Origin: Plenodomus lindquistii
Taxonomy: Eukaryota > Ascomycota > Dothideomycetes > Pleosporales > Leptosphaeriaceae
Reading direction: 5' to 3'
DNA: 64,000 bases
Assembly: GCA_025504975.1 (NCBI GenBank)
Contig: JANUWI010000023.1
Span: 87,510-151,509, forward strand
The notes under the pieces are model-generated. The model saw only the letters and a program-made list of their open reading frames with translations. It searched no databases and was not told where the DNA came from. This document shows positions 50,760 to 59,156 of the stretch, one piece after another. Position numbers and translations under genes: made by a program. How positions within the stretch are numbered: the first letter of the stretch is position 1; the number at the start of each line of letters is the position of its first letter.

Positions 50760-53009
50760 CTAGTGAAAATGTGAGTCGTCCGAGGGGTCCAGCAGATCGA
50801 GGTCGATGTCGTCTTCCGTCTCGCTGCCGTCTTCGCTGAACGACTGATTGTCTTCATCGTCTTCGCCGTTGTCCTCAGTGGTGATGGCGGCAAGACGAAG
50901 GGCTGCAGCGGCCAGCGAGAGCTTGCTCTTGCACTTGTCCCACGATAGTATGCGGCAGCCGGTGTTGTCCCGGGCTTGATGACCGGGTTCGGCGCAACGC
51001 CAGCAGACGCGCTTCTTGTTCATTGCTTCACGTTGCTCCTGAGTGCGCTGCACTTGGTTGGTCGCTTGAGGTTGTTGCTGTGTTCGGCGGAAAGAGGAGG
51101 TGCGTCGCTCGGGCGACGCGTGTCGTCCTCGAGGAGCTGCCTTTTCCTTAGGCCGGCCCATGTTGATCTGTCTCTGCATAAGGTCGGCCTTGCGAGCGGC
51201 GTCCATGAACAGAGTCAATGCGTTGGGCATGTTGTCATCAAAGCCGATGGACGCATCCTTCGCTAGGCCCGGCCTCATGTTCTGTCGCGCGTAACCAACC
51301 ATTGCAGCTTCAGGCAGCTTGCAGCGACGAATGATGGGGACGAACATTCCGCGCCATTCTGCGAAGGATTGGTTTCCCATTCTCAGGCTTCCATCTTGTA
51401 GCTTGGCTTGGGCATCTGCGACGCGTTCGTACGATGAACGACTGAAGTATTGGTCGAGTGTGTCGAGAAGATCGTAAATGTTGCGGAAAGCCATGTCGTC
51501 GATGAGCTCCCAAGCCTGACCGTTGATACGTGACTCTAGGTACGGGAGTTGTTTGTCGTCGGGCAAGGTTTCGCATTTCGTGACGATCAACTTTCTCCAC
51601 TTGTCATAGGACTTCTTAGGGTCCTCCCCAGTCCAGATGTCTACATCGGGCAGCTTGAAGTGCACCCCAGTAGCGGTGATCACCGTTGTGTTTCCCGCAG
51701 GCGTGGTGTACCTTACGTCCTCGGGGTTGTAGTTATGGCTCGGCGGCCGGCCCTCCGTGGTCTGTCGCACGTCAGGCGAAGGGGGGCCGTAGGGATTATC
51801 GTCGAGCCCGTCGCGTCGGACTCGTCTAGGCGGGCCGGGAGGATGATTGCCATATGGGTTGTTAGGTCCGCCAGCGTAAGGGTTGTTAGGATGACCCGGC
51901 CTTGGTTGGTGCTGAAGGATGGAGGTGTATGGCCTGAAACCGGGCTGAGTGCGGTTAATTACAGCGACTAAAGAGTTGACTTCCTTGCGCTCCTTTTCCA
52001 AGTTGATGTTCGCTTGGTCAAGCTTTGTGGCTAAGTCTTCAGAGGCGGCAGCGAACTGCTTTGACTTCTCTTGCTCAGCTAGGCTACTCTGGTAGTAGCG
52101 GTCGGCTTCTTCCTTTTCCCAAGCTAAGTCTCCCTCAAGGTCCTTGTGCTTAGGGTCCTGGCATTTAGGGCCAGATTTCAACACGGCCACTTGATCCTTC
52201 AGTCGGTCGATGACGTCTTCAGCATCATAGAGTTTGGATTGTAGTTCCATGAAAGCTGGCTCTTCGTTGGTAGGCAGTCGCTTCCTAGACTTCTCGCTCA
52301 AGCGCTCATAACGGGCTTTGAGGTTGGCATATTCGAGGTGGTCGACGGTGCTGCCTGCGGACGCGCGGGCGACGTCCACGGCAAGGACGCATTCGCGCAG
52401 GGAGGCCATCATTTGGATCATGTCCCGGCGGATCCAATGTGGGTAATCTTCAACAACTTTCAACATTTTGTCGTCCGTCGTAATCGTGTGCGTCACGGTT
52501 GTGGGGTTGTCCTCCGAAGGGGATTCTTGGCCTAACCGGAGTACGCGTTCTCCATTTTGTTCGAACACCTCAATGAAGTCAAGGTTCTCATACGTGAGAC
52601 GTACGTGTAAGGGTTCGGACTCTTTCAGACACTCTATTCGCATGTCGCCGATATTGTAGTCGTGGATGCTGTCTGAGTCATGGGTCGCGTGCTCTGGGAT
52701 CGTGGGCTCGAGCTCTTCGTCGGAGCTGCGAATCTCTTCTGTATTCGGAAGTGTTGGGTAACCGAAAGTGCTACGCCTGCCGGGCTCGGATCGGCGAACG
52801 ACGGGCACGGGTTGGCTACCAGCTTGGAATGTGGATTGGGTTTGGGGTTCGGCGACGTCGCCTAGACCCCGGAAGAAGGTGCCTGTGGACATTGAGGGAC
52901 CTTCGAGCAGGCCAGCGCGTCTGCGTGAGTGGCGTGGGGACGGTACGCCTACAACGGGAGACTGCGGGCGCAGGGGTATGTGTGTTTTCTTAGTGGTTTC
53001 TTGAACCAT
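50760..53009 (-). CDS. gag: Chromovirus Gag polyprotein
   Basis: 749 residues from the ATG at 53009. The N-terminal third is charged and probably disordered; a coiled-coil-like segment is in the middle (EKSRKRLPTNEEPAFMELQ; EKERKEVNSLVAVIN). A capsid-like retrotrans_gag region follows (WELIDDMAFRNIYDLLDTL, FAEWRGMF), and near residue 668 there is a zinc knuckle CWRCAEPGHQ ending in a Cys seven residues after the His, longer than the usual CX2CX4HX4C spacing. It ends in an acidic tail. It packages the element RNA into particles. The pol frame overlaps its last 94 nt. The frame is intact. Confidence 0.9.
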   Translation of the reverse strand: MVQETTKKTHIPLRPQSPVVGVPSPRHSRRRAGLLEGPSMSTGTFFRGLGDVAEPQTQSTFQAGSQPVPVVRRSEPGRRSTFGYPTLPNTEEIRSSDEELEPTIPEHATHDSDSIHDYNIGDMRIECLKESEPLHVRLTYENLDFIEVFEQNGERVLRLGQESPSEDNPTTVTHTITTDDKMLKVVEDYPHWIRRDMIQMMASLRECVLAVDVARASAGSTVDHLEYANLKARYERLSEKSRKRLPTNEEPAFMELQSKLYDAEDVIDRLKDQVAVLKSGPKCQDPKHKDLEGDLAWEKEEADRYYQSSLAEQEKSKQFAAASEDLATKLDQANINLEKERKEVNSLVAVINRTQPGFRPYTSILQHQPRPGHPNNPYAGGPNNPYGNHPPGPPRRVRRDGLDDNPYGPPSPDVRQTTEGRPPSHNYNPEDVRYTTPAGNTTVITATGVHFKLPDVDIWTGEDPKKSYDKWRKLIVTKCETLPDDKQLPYLESRINGQAWELIDDMAFRNIYDLLDTLDQYFSRSSYERVADAQAKLQDGSLRMGNQSFAEWRGMFVPIIRRCKLPEAAMVGYARQNMRPGLAKDASIGFDDNMPNALTLFMDAARKADLMQRQINMGRPKEKAAPRGRHASPERRTSSFRRTQQQPQATNQVQRTQEQREAMNKKRVCWRCAEPGHQARDNTGCRILSWDKCKSKLSLAAAALRLAAITTEDNGEDDEDNQSFSEDGSETEDDIDLDLLDPSDDSHFH

Positions 53010-53447
53010 GGTAGACTAATGCGTCAGGCGGCTAGGGCACAGTTGGGACACTCTGTGCTTGTAGCCTTGCTCGTCGTGTAGCGGTGAGCCGGACCTTCTT
53101 CTGCAAAGCTGTTTGTCGTTTTTTGAATGATCAGAAAGTTTGATCACCAGCGCAGGCATCCAGCGCAACCAACTTGATCACCGTATGTCACACCCCAGGC
53201 CACACGCAGACGAGTTCCACTCCGCAGTCGTAGTAACAGAGCCTCGCCGTGTGTGCGGTAGGAGAAGGCGTGATAGGTGGAATCAACCGAAGGATCGCAC
53301 ACCCTGCGGGTCGTGGCGCGGCACCACGGCTGTTGCGGCGGTACCACGGTCGCGCACCCCGGGTCGATCTTACGCTTGTCGCGCTTTCGGTGCAGGCTCC
53401 TCTACTTCCTGCAGCTAGTCCTGGGTATCGGGTTTGACGCAATATAG
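53010..53447 (-). other. Chromovirus 5' leader
   Basis: 438 bp between the 5' LTR and gag. Just inside the LTR the minus strand reads CTATATTGCGTCAAACC. No match to a standard tRNA 3' end (starting TGG) was recognised, so the primer binding mechanism is unresolved. Confidence 0.6.
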
Positions 53448-53659
53448 TGTGAGGGCTCGAACACGGTGATGTGGGTTGACAGTCGTATTTTACCCCAGAG
53501 GTGAGATATTGCGTGGGGAGCTAGTCTCCCACACGCGAGAGCAGGAATATGGTGTTCCTGCTGACTAAGGTGCGCTGGCTAGATGGGGGCTAGCGCGGGT
53601 GAGGCGGGGTAGGCGCCGAACCTCCGACTCTGCAGAGGGCGTGGGTTCGAACCATGACA
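53448..53659 (-). repeat. 5' LTR of the chromovirus
   Basis: 212 bp, plus-strand ends TGTGAGGGCT and ACCATGACA, identical to the 3' LTR from its second base on. It should contain the promoter. No TATA box was assigned. Confidence 0.9.
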
Positions 53660-55051
53660 AATAGCTTAATTTAAATTTATATTTATTTTTATTATTTACT
53701 TATTAAAGCTAATTTCTACTATATTAATAGTAGCTAGTTAAAGGTATAGAGTAGTATTTTCTAAATTTATATATAAAAAAACTTTAGAAAAGTTAAAAAT
53801 TTATAGTACTAATATTAATTTACTAAAATACTATATTTAGTTATAGTTTTATTATTTATTTCTACTTAAGAAAAAAATTTTATTATATAAATAATAGCTA
53901 TTTATAGTTAAAAGTTAGTAGTTTAGATATTATCTATTAAAAAAGTAAAAAAACTTAATTACTAGCTCTATTTATTTCTAGCTATATTTCTAGACAGCTT
54001 TTTAGTTTTATATATCTAAAAACTATATTTTCTATTATATAAAGGTTAGCTAGTTATAGTTAGTAAATAGTAGTATAAAAAGTTTTATTTATAAAACTAA
54101 AAATATACTAGTACTAGTATAAATTTTCTAAAGCTATAGTTTTAATAGGCTTATTTTTTTTAATATATAAGTTTTAAATAATTTTTATTTTATATATAGT
54201 AGCTAGTAATAATTAAAAAGTATTACTTTAGAAAATTCTTTTTAGTAAACTTTAAAAAGATTAAATACTACTAGTACTAGCTTTAACTTATATAAACTAG
54301 ACTAGTAATAATTTTACTTTTACTTTTATTAATAATAATAAAAACTTCTCTAATAATAATACTAGCTTATTATTATAATTAAATTATATTTTAATAATAT
54401 CTTTATTAAAAAGTAGTAAATATTTAGTATTAAATTTTTTTTATCTATATTTTTTTTCTAACTAATATTTATAAAATTAGACTTTTACTAGTACTAGTTA
54501 TTTACTATAACTTTTAGATATAAACTAGTCTAACTATAATATTATATTTATAATAGAAAGTTTTTATTAATACTCTATAAAATATAGTTTATAGTATAAT
54601 AAAAGAAATTAAATAAAATTTACTAAAATTTATTCTTTTATTATTATAATCTATAACTATTTATTTATACTATTTACTACTATTTAGAGCTAATATATAA
54701 AGTCTAGCTTTATTACTAACTTTTACGTTTTAAACTATTTATATAATTACTTTAAAATAATAATACTAAAGTAAGTAATTCTAGAATTTTAATAATTATA
54801 GTAATACTTATATTTCTTTCTAATTAGTAGATATAATAGACTATTAAAAACTATATAAAAAAGTATTAGTAGAATAAAGTAATATTTTATATATTATTAC
54901 TAGAATATTAATTTTATTTTAAGTTAAAAAATTAGAAAAATAATATATTCTAAAAGTATACTATATAAACTTAAATTACTATATAGAATTTAATATAATT
55001 AATAGTTTAGAAATTAATACTTCTTTTTAATATTTTATTTTTATTTAAATA
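53660..55051. repeat. Degenerate satellite-like AT-rich DNA abutting a former telomere
   Basis: A continuation of the decayed satellite split by the chromovirus. Recurring blocks TTCTACTATATTAATAGTAG, CTAGTTATAGTT and TTATTATATAAATAATAGC recur at roughly satellite spacing but strongly diverged. No gene was seen. It ends directly at a telomere tract. Confidence 0.6.
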
Positions 55052-55154
55052 TTAGGGTTAGGGTTAGGGTTAGGGTTAGGGTTAGGGTTAGGGTTAGGGT
55101 TAGGGTTAGGGTTAGGGTTAGGGTTAGGGTTAGGGTAGGGTTAGGGTTAGGGTT
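55052..55154 (+). repeat. Interstitial telomere tract 1 (TTAGGG, about 17 repeats)
   Basis: An almost perfect TTAGGG array with one five-base TAGGG unit near 55134. The G-rich strand runs rightward, the polarity of a right chromosome end. It joins AT-rich subtelomere to the first terminal retroelement, so it marks a previous chromosome terminus. Confidence 0.97.
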
Positions 55155-55512
55155 AAAGAGTGACAAAGCCACTGAAGAAGAACTCGATTGGATTTTATTC
55201 TTTCTGTAAAATGAAGACTCTAAATATCTCTTGTGAGGAGATACTTTTCGTTTCTTGTTGGATCTACAGAAAGAAACTCGTCAGGAGCGACAGGAGAGCA
55301 GTTTATATACATCGCCTCGGGGGATTCCCCCGATGAGTCTGCCTTGCCTCCGAGATAAGCGCTGGGCTTGTCTCAGAATACCGGTTTTACAGTGGGACCG
55401 GCGGCAAGCAAAGGATATCGTTCGCTGGGCTTATCTGTAGAGATGTTGGCCCGAGGGGAGCGTGTTGGTATTCATAGTTCTGGTTAACCGATTAGGGTTA
55501 GGGTCAGGGTTA
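55155..55512 (-). repeat. pLTR A (3' copy of element 1) with telomeric end
   Basis: On the plus strand it runs from AAGAGTGAC to GGTTAACCGATTAGGGTTAG and the variant repeat TCAGGG. It contains a hammerhead ribozyme, TATA box (complement at 55302-55309), a 7-bp hairpin TCGGGGG / CCCCCGA upstream of the TATA, and two copies of CGCTGGGCTT. The same module recurs as B, C and D. Confidence 0.9.
55204..55293 (-). ncRNA. Hammerhead ribozyme A
   Basis: Read on the minus strand: core CTGACGA, stem II GTTTCTT / AAGAAAC (7 bp, 14-nt loop), GAAA, stem III AAGTATCTC / GAGATATTT (9 bp, one G-U), then A17 and the stem I strand GAGT pairing with GCTC, plus an outer CTGT / ACAG helix across an internal loop. 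Stem I is open, so type I. Predicted cleavage falls between 55221 and 55220. All invariant core bases are present. Confidence 0.85.
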
Positions 55513-55525
55513 GCGCCTTGGCGCT
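55512..55525 (-). other. Stem-loop at the 3' end of element 1 body
   Basis: AGCGCCTTGGCGCT can fold with a 5-6 bp GC stem. In the element RNA it sits just upstream of the CUAACCCUGACCCUAA telomere-complementary stretch. The same structure is at 59996-60009 in copy 2. It is a possible RT recognition element, by analogy only. Confidence 0.5.
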
Positions 55526-56045
55526 TGCCCTTCTCCTATTCCGTCTGTTTCCAGAAACCGCAATGGTCGACCTTAATCGAAATAACACCGAAATGACTTA
55601 CCAATCTCCTCTCGTTCTTTCCCCAATTGTCTTTCTTCCCCCAACGTCAAAATGGCTGTAAGAGAATTGGGCAAATGATCTCCCGACTCTTCGCACAGTA
55701 CTTTGTGTCTTCGCCGAAGCTACTAGCACGTTTCGTGTGGTACTAAGAAGGGGCAAACCAGTTTCCAGGTTCCTCTCAAGACAGCCATGTTGATGCTCCT
55801 TGAGGTGTGAAAGCTAGGCATAGTGCGTCGCGATACACAGCAAGGGTCAGGAAAGGTTCCAGACACCACTATTCACCCCTATCCGTTCCTTCGCCATGCG
55901 CTTCAGCATCCGGGTTACCCCTTCAGTATTCACGGCTGACAGGCGAGGAGACTTCAGGCGGGCTTCAGGTGGTATGAGGTTCCTAGAAGGGTGTCAACGG
56001 CTTCAAGCATTACGCAGGAAGCAGCCTTTCTTTGAAACTCAAGGC
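55526..56045 (-). other. 3' untranslated region of element 1
   Basis: 520 bp without a convincing open frame, conserved with 60010-60534 of copy 2 except for scattered substitutions and one replaced patch (about 56010-56035 versus 60507-60531), just downstream of the RT stop. Confidence 0.7.
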
Positions 56046-58370
56046 TCAGGTCAGAGCTCGAGGGGACTGATAGGGCATTTCTGTGCTTAAGGATGACACA
56101 GATACCGACAAATCCTCGATGTCGATTTCTTCGATTTCCTTAAAAAGGATATTTCGATTTACCGCTCGCACAGAGTCCCACATGGACTTTGTGCGTTTCT
56201 TGGCAACAAGAACATTTGGTGGGTATGGCAGGTCCGTAAGCCCATGACGGAACCATGCTTTCCTCATGTTCTCCCAGATAGCGGTCGAAGAAACCTGATC
56301 CCATACGGGGTTATATTCGGACACGGCAATGATTGCTTTCGTCCTTTCCCTTTTCTCCAGCCCGGAGCCGGGAAAGTAAGATCGCCATTGGACTTGCCGT
56401 GCCCAGGAGTGTAACACCCGATTTGGCCAGCCGCGCGCTCGGAGCCACGACAAAAATGTCGCCTTCCATGTCAAAAAGTATGACTCCTTATAGCATATTG
56501 CGCGGACCCGGCTGAGCTCGCCTTTGATCATCCCCTTCTTGACCGACAGGGGATGGGCGCTTGCCCATGGGATATATTGATGGTGGCTAAGCGCCTTGTG
56601 ATAAGGTGCGAAGCACACCTCCGCCGACTCGGGGTGCGTGTGGAAGCGTACGTCGAGGAACGGGAGTTCGTGGGCGGAATGCGTCCATTGGATCGAAAGT
56701 CCGGGGACGCGTAATCGATCTAGCGCTTCGTCCGAAGGGTCAAGGGCGAAGATATCATCAATGTATCGTCTGTAAAACAGAGAGGGTGACGCATTGATGA
56801 ATCCTTGTTCGTAGAAGGCCATGAAAAGGTTTGCAAAGACTGGAGCGCAATGTAGCCCCATTGGCACTCCGTCTGTCTGACTAACCAAGTATGGTCCGAG
56901 CTGAAACAAGGCGCTAAACCAGATTCGTTCGGCAGCGTCTAAAATCCAGTTCCTGGTCTGCTCATCATACCAGTCGCCGGAAGATAAGATAAGCTGCAGG
57001 GCATCACGAAAATACCTCCATTGAATATTCGTGTACATGCCCGTCACATCTCCAGAATGGAGACGTGGAGAAGTTTCCAATCTCTTATTAAAATCTGCGA
57101 CTTCTGAACACAGATTCCGACTGCTTTCACATATCCATGGGAAAGATCGTTGAACCGGTAAGAGAAGGGCGTGCAGAATCCTGGCCAGCGGTCCTAACAC
57201 ATAGGAATGCATAGGGACTATTGGCCGAATCTTCCATGGATTTTTGTGAATCTTTGGGATACCATGGAAGACAGGGATTGTCGTATTGGAATACGCTGAA
57301 CGCCAGAATTTTTGTACCTTTTTTGAAGAAAGGAACGGAAAAACTTCGCCGTTGGGCATCTTGAGCATTCTACCGTTCAGGTCATTGACGCAGCCCGTGA
57401 AGAAATCGGTAAAAGCTTCCTTTCCTTGATGCTGAACCTCAAACAGCGGACGGCGCTCCCTGGGAGGGAGGTGCGCTGTTGAAGGTGATGGTAGATCCAA
57501 AAAGGCTTGGATTTGTTCCTCGTACCATTCACGAGTGACGACGACAATCCCCAGGTTTTTGTCGGTGATGAAAGCCAGAAGCTGAGCTTCCGACAGCCAT
57601 CTTTGCAGGTTTTTTGGATGGACGGTCACATGAAAGAGAGCATCGTCCTTTACATCTCGTCGGGGTATAGATCGCTCATGGAGCGCATGACGCAGAGTCT
57701 TCCTCCCGTCAAGAATACCATCTGCAAACCAGTCGTCGTCAATGCCAGGGTCCCAACCGGAAGCGAGATACGGGATTGATTTCGCCCAGTCGGGGGTAAC
57801 GTCATCTTGATCGTTACCTTTTTTCCAAAAATAGGTGAGGAGTCTGGCCTTGCGGCAAAGTTCCTCGAACCAATCTTCAGCAACCTTTTCCGAATATCGA
57901 ATAGGGAAGAGGTGTTTCAAGTTTACACTAAGGGTGTACTCGATGTCCGGGGGAAGTCTGACACCATCGAGTTTGTGTACACCTGGTTTCCATGACATGA
58001 GAGTCTCAAACCAATGAGACGGCCATGTGCGCCAGATGTACATATATTGTGCAGTGTTACTTGAGAGTTGGTAGAACTCCAAAGGCAGCTTGCCTGATGC
58101 AAAGGGAGCCGGTGCATCTAAGGCTTCTTGGGCTGCCTTCTGGAGGAAGAACCGCGTTTTCCGCTTTTTCGTTGGCGGTCCTTCTTCCCAATTTTGTTGG
58201 GATTCTTCTGGTTTTTGGTCTTGGAGGGACCAGCCCCTCTCCGACCTTTTCCCGATTTTTTCTTGTTGGCTTTGGCTTTGTCTTGGGCAGACTGCCTTTG
58301 CCGTTTCGCGATTTCTTTGACAAACATTTCGAGACTTTTGGAGTCCGTTGGCATAACGGCTGTCCCGTCT
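56046..58370 (-). CDS. Penelope-like reverse transcriptase, element 1 (frame open from 58370)
   Basis: The RT frame is open from 58370 to the stop at 56046. There is no ATG before the conserved region; the first candidate start is a TTG at 58082 (678 residues counted from there). Residues from that point: IRPIVPMHSYVLGPLA near 285, motif A DVTGMYTN near 344, motif B TDGVPMGLHCAPVFANLFM near 403, catalytic YRRYIDDIFAL near 439, then a thumb-like region. The C-terminus (PPNVLVAKKRTKSMWD) has no GIY-YIG motif. Upstream of the TTG the frame encodes a nuclear-localisation-like PPTKKRKTR while overlapping ORF1. Likely made as an ORF1-RT fusion by -1 frameshifting at 58247-58253, giving about 1,023 residues. 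Undamaged. Confidence 0.9.
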   Translation of the reverse strand, partial: RRDSRYANGLQKSRNVCQRNRETAKAVCPRQSQSQQEKIGKRSERGWSLQDQKPEESQQNWEEGPPTKKRKTRFFLQKAAQEALDAPAPFASGKLPLEFYQLSSNTAQYMYIWRTWPSHWFETLMSWKPGVHKLDGVRLPPDIEYTLSVNLKHLFPIRYSEKVAEDWFEELCRKARLLTYFWKKGNDQDDVTPDWAKSIPYLASGWDPGIDDDWFADGILDGRKTLRHALHERSIPRRDVKDDALFHVTVHPKNLQRWLSEAQLLAFITDKNLGIVVVTREWYEEQIQAFLDLPSPSTAHLPPRERRPLFEVQHQGKEAFTDFFTGCVNDLNGRMLKMPNGEVFPFLSSKKVQKFWRSAYSNTTIPVFHGIPKIHKNPWKIRPIVPMHSYVLGPLARILHALLLPVQRSFPWICESSRNLCSEVADFNKRLETSPRLHSGDVTGMYTNIQWRYFRDALQLILSSGDWYDEQTRNWILDAAERIWFSALFQLGPYLVSQTDGVPMGLHCAPVFANLFMAFYEQGFINASPSLFYRRYIDDIFALDPSDEALDRLRVPGLSIQWTHSAHELPFLDVRFHTHPESAEVCFAPYHKALSHHQYIPWASAHPLSVKKGMIKGELSRVRAICYKESYFLTWKATFLSWLRARGWPNRVLHSWARQVQWRSYFPGSGLEKRERTKAIIAVSEYNPVWDQVSSTAIWENMRKAWFRHGLTDLPYPPNVLVAKKRTKSMWDSVRAVNRNILFKEIEEIDIEDLSVSVSSLSTEMPYQSPRALT

Positions 58371-59116
58371 CTACGTGCTCTTTTCACTGTGCTAGATTTC
58401 TTTGCCCTAAGGCTCATCTGTTTCTGCGCAGTATTCTCTCCGATTGATATGGCTGATTGTACCAGGGACAGAGAGCAGGCGGGGTCGAGCAGAATAGCCG
58501 AAGCCTCAAAGCTCACCCCTTCCATCTGAGCGATGGGTAACCAGCTTCTGTGTAGCAAATTCGCCTGCTGTGTCTGGTTGCATAGACCGGTCAGGGATTG
58601 CACCTCAAGGTCCTTGATTTCGATCATGCGGGTGAGTGACAGCTTTTTGGCTTCCTTGAGAGATTCATCGAAATTTCGCGGGATGCTACCGCCGTGTTCA
58701 GCAAGCTTGCTGACCTGAATGGACGGAGCACGGAGGGATTTAAGCTCCAGGATAGAGTCGAAGTTTTCTTTGGCGATGCAATCTCTCCATTCCGCGAGGA
58801 GGGAGACTGCGAGCGCTTTCTTGACGTGTGCTTGCACAATGTTGTCAAGATTGACTCGAGTTCTGTCCTGTGCTACGGCTGGAACGCTAGACACCAGTTG
58901 TGCAACGCTGCGCGAGTTGACGATTTTCTTCAGAAAGGCAGAAACGACTTCAAGCCCGAGGGCCATTCGTCGGTTATGCAATTCCGAATTAACGCTGGAT
59001 TGGGTTTCAACGGGAATGGTTGACGAGTCAACCTCCATATCGTCTTGGCGGGGTGAGGGGCCCGCCCTGGCGCGGTTCTGCTGTCCTCGTTGAGGGGTGT
59101 GTGGTGAAGCGGACAT
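58118..59116 (-). CDS. ORF1 protein of terminal retroelement, copy 1
   Basis: 332 residues from the ATG of MSASPHTPQRGQQ, the start shared by both copies. An in-frame ATG at 59173 would add 19 residues partly encoded by telomere repeat (LFNPNP), but a one-base difference removes it in copy 2. The N-terminus is Pro/Gln-rich and acidic; the middle is helical (LGLEVVSAFLKKIVNSRSVA; SLKEAKKLSLTRMIEIKDLE); the last 60 residues are highly basic (KKKSGKGRRG; QRKSGKRGSSSRRQPKKP), suited to nucleic-acid binding and nuclear targeting. No known domain was recognised. It is the 5' gene and likely the Gag-like or RNP component. The RT frame overlaps its last 253 nt. Confidence 0.8.
   Translation of the reverse strand: MSASPHTPQRGQQNRARAGPSPRQDDMEVDSSTIPVETQSSVNSELHNRRMALGLEVVSAFLKKIVNSRSVAQLVSSVPAVAQDRTRVNLDNIVQAHVKKALAVSLLAEWRDCIAKENFDSILELKSLRAPSIQVSKLAEHGGSIPRNFDESLKEAKKLSLTRMIEIKDLEVQSLTGLCNQTQQANLLHRSWLPIAQMEGVSFEASAILLDPACSLSLVQSAISIGENTAQKQMSLRAKKSSTVKRARRDGTAVMPTDSKSLEMFVKEIAKRQRQSAQDKAKANKKKSGKGRRGAGPSKTKNQKNPNKIGKKDRQRKSGKRGSSSRRQPKKP
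58247..58253 (-). promoter_or_regulatory. Candidate -1 frameshift heptamer G GGA AAA, copy 1
   Basis: In the ORF1 frame the codons read TCG GGA AAA GGT, giving the X XXY YYZ pattern G GGA AAA. Four bases downstream a hairpin can form (GGAGAGGG with CCCTCC, extended by GGTC with GACC). The RT frame is the -1 frame and is open on both sides. Identical in copy 2 (62736-62742). Confidence 0.6.
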
Positions 59117-59156
59117 GGTGACCAAAAAGAGTTGTTGTTGAGGAGGGTTAGGGTTA

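Larger units (their letters stand above)
45768..53659 (-). mobile_element. Apparently intact Ty3/gypsy chromovirus (7.9 kb)
   Basis: Two 212-bp LTRs flank long undamaged gag and pol frames of normal GC content, in sharp contrast to the AT-rich DNA on both sides. The LTRs are identical to each other as far as can be read, except for the outermost base (C at 45768, T at 53448). A polypurine tract with eight G lies next to the left LTR on the minus strand, so transcription runs right to left. Flanking pentamers are TATAG and AATAG, a near but imperfect target duplication. Identity of LTRs and absence of RIP indicate recent insertion. The shared AATATAG before both LTRs leaves the exact boundary uncertain by a few bases. 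Confidence 0.92.

Noticed and set aside
55052..55154. Present-day telomere at 55 kb
   Set aside because: Sequence continues for 9 kb with two elements and another telomere tract, so it is interstitial. The true end lies beyond the window.
55325..55370. Second hammerhead candidate on the plus strand (CCGATGAGTC)
   Set aside because: It lacks the core CTGANGA and has no paired GAAA. The minus-strand ribozyme satisfies the core fully.
55255..55440. Short plus-strand open frames repeated in each pLTR
   Set aside because: They run antisense through the ribozyme and TATA region, and their starts differ among the four copies. Conservation is explained by the pLTR itself.
58025..59093. Plus-strand open frames opposite ORF1 and RT (up to 196 codons in copy 2)
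   Set aside because: They are antisense shadows of the GC-balanced minus-strand genes; their lengths vary between copies with single changes, for example 133 versus 196 codons.
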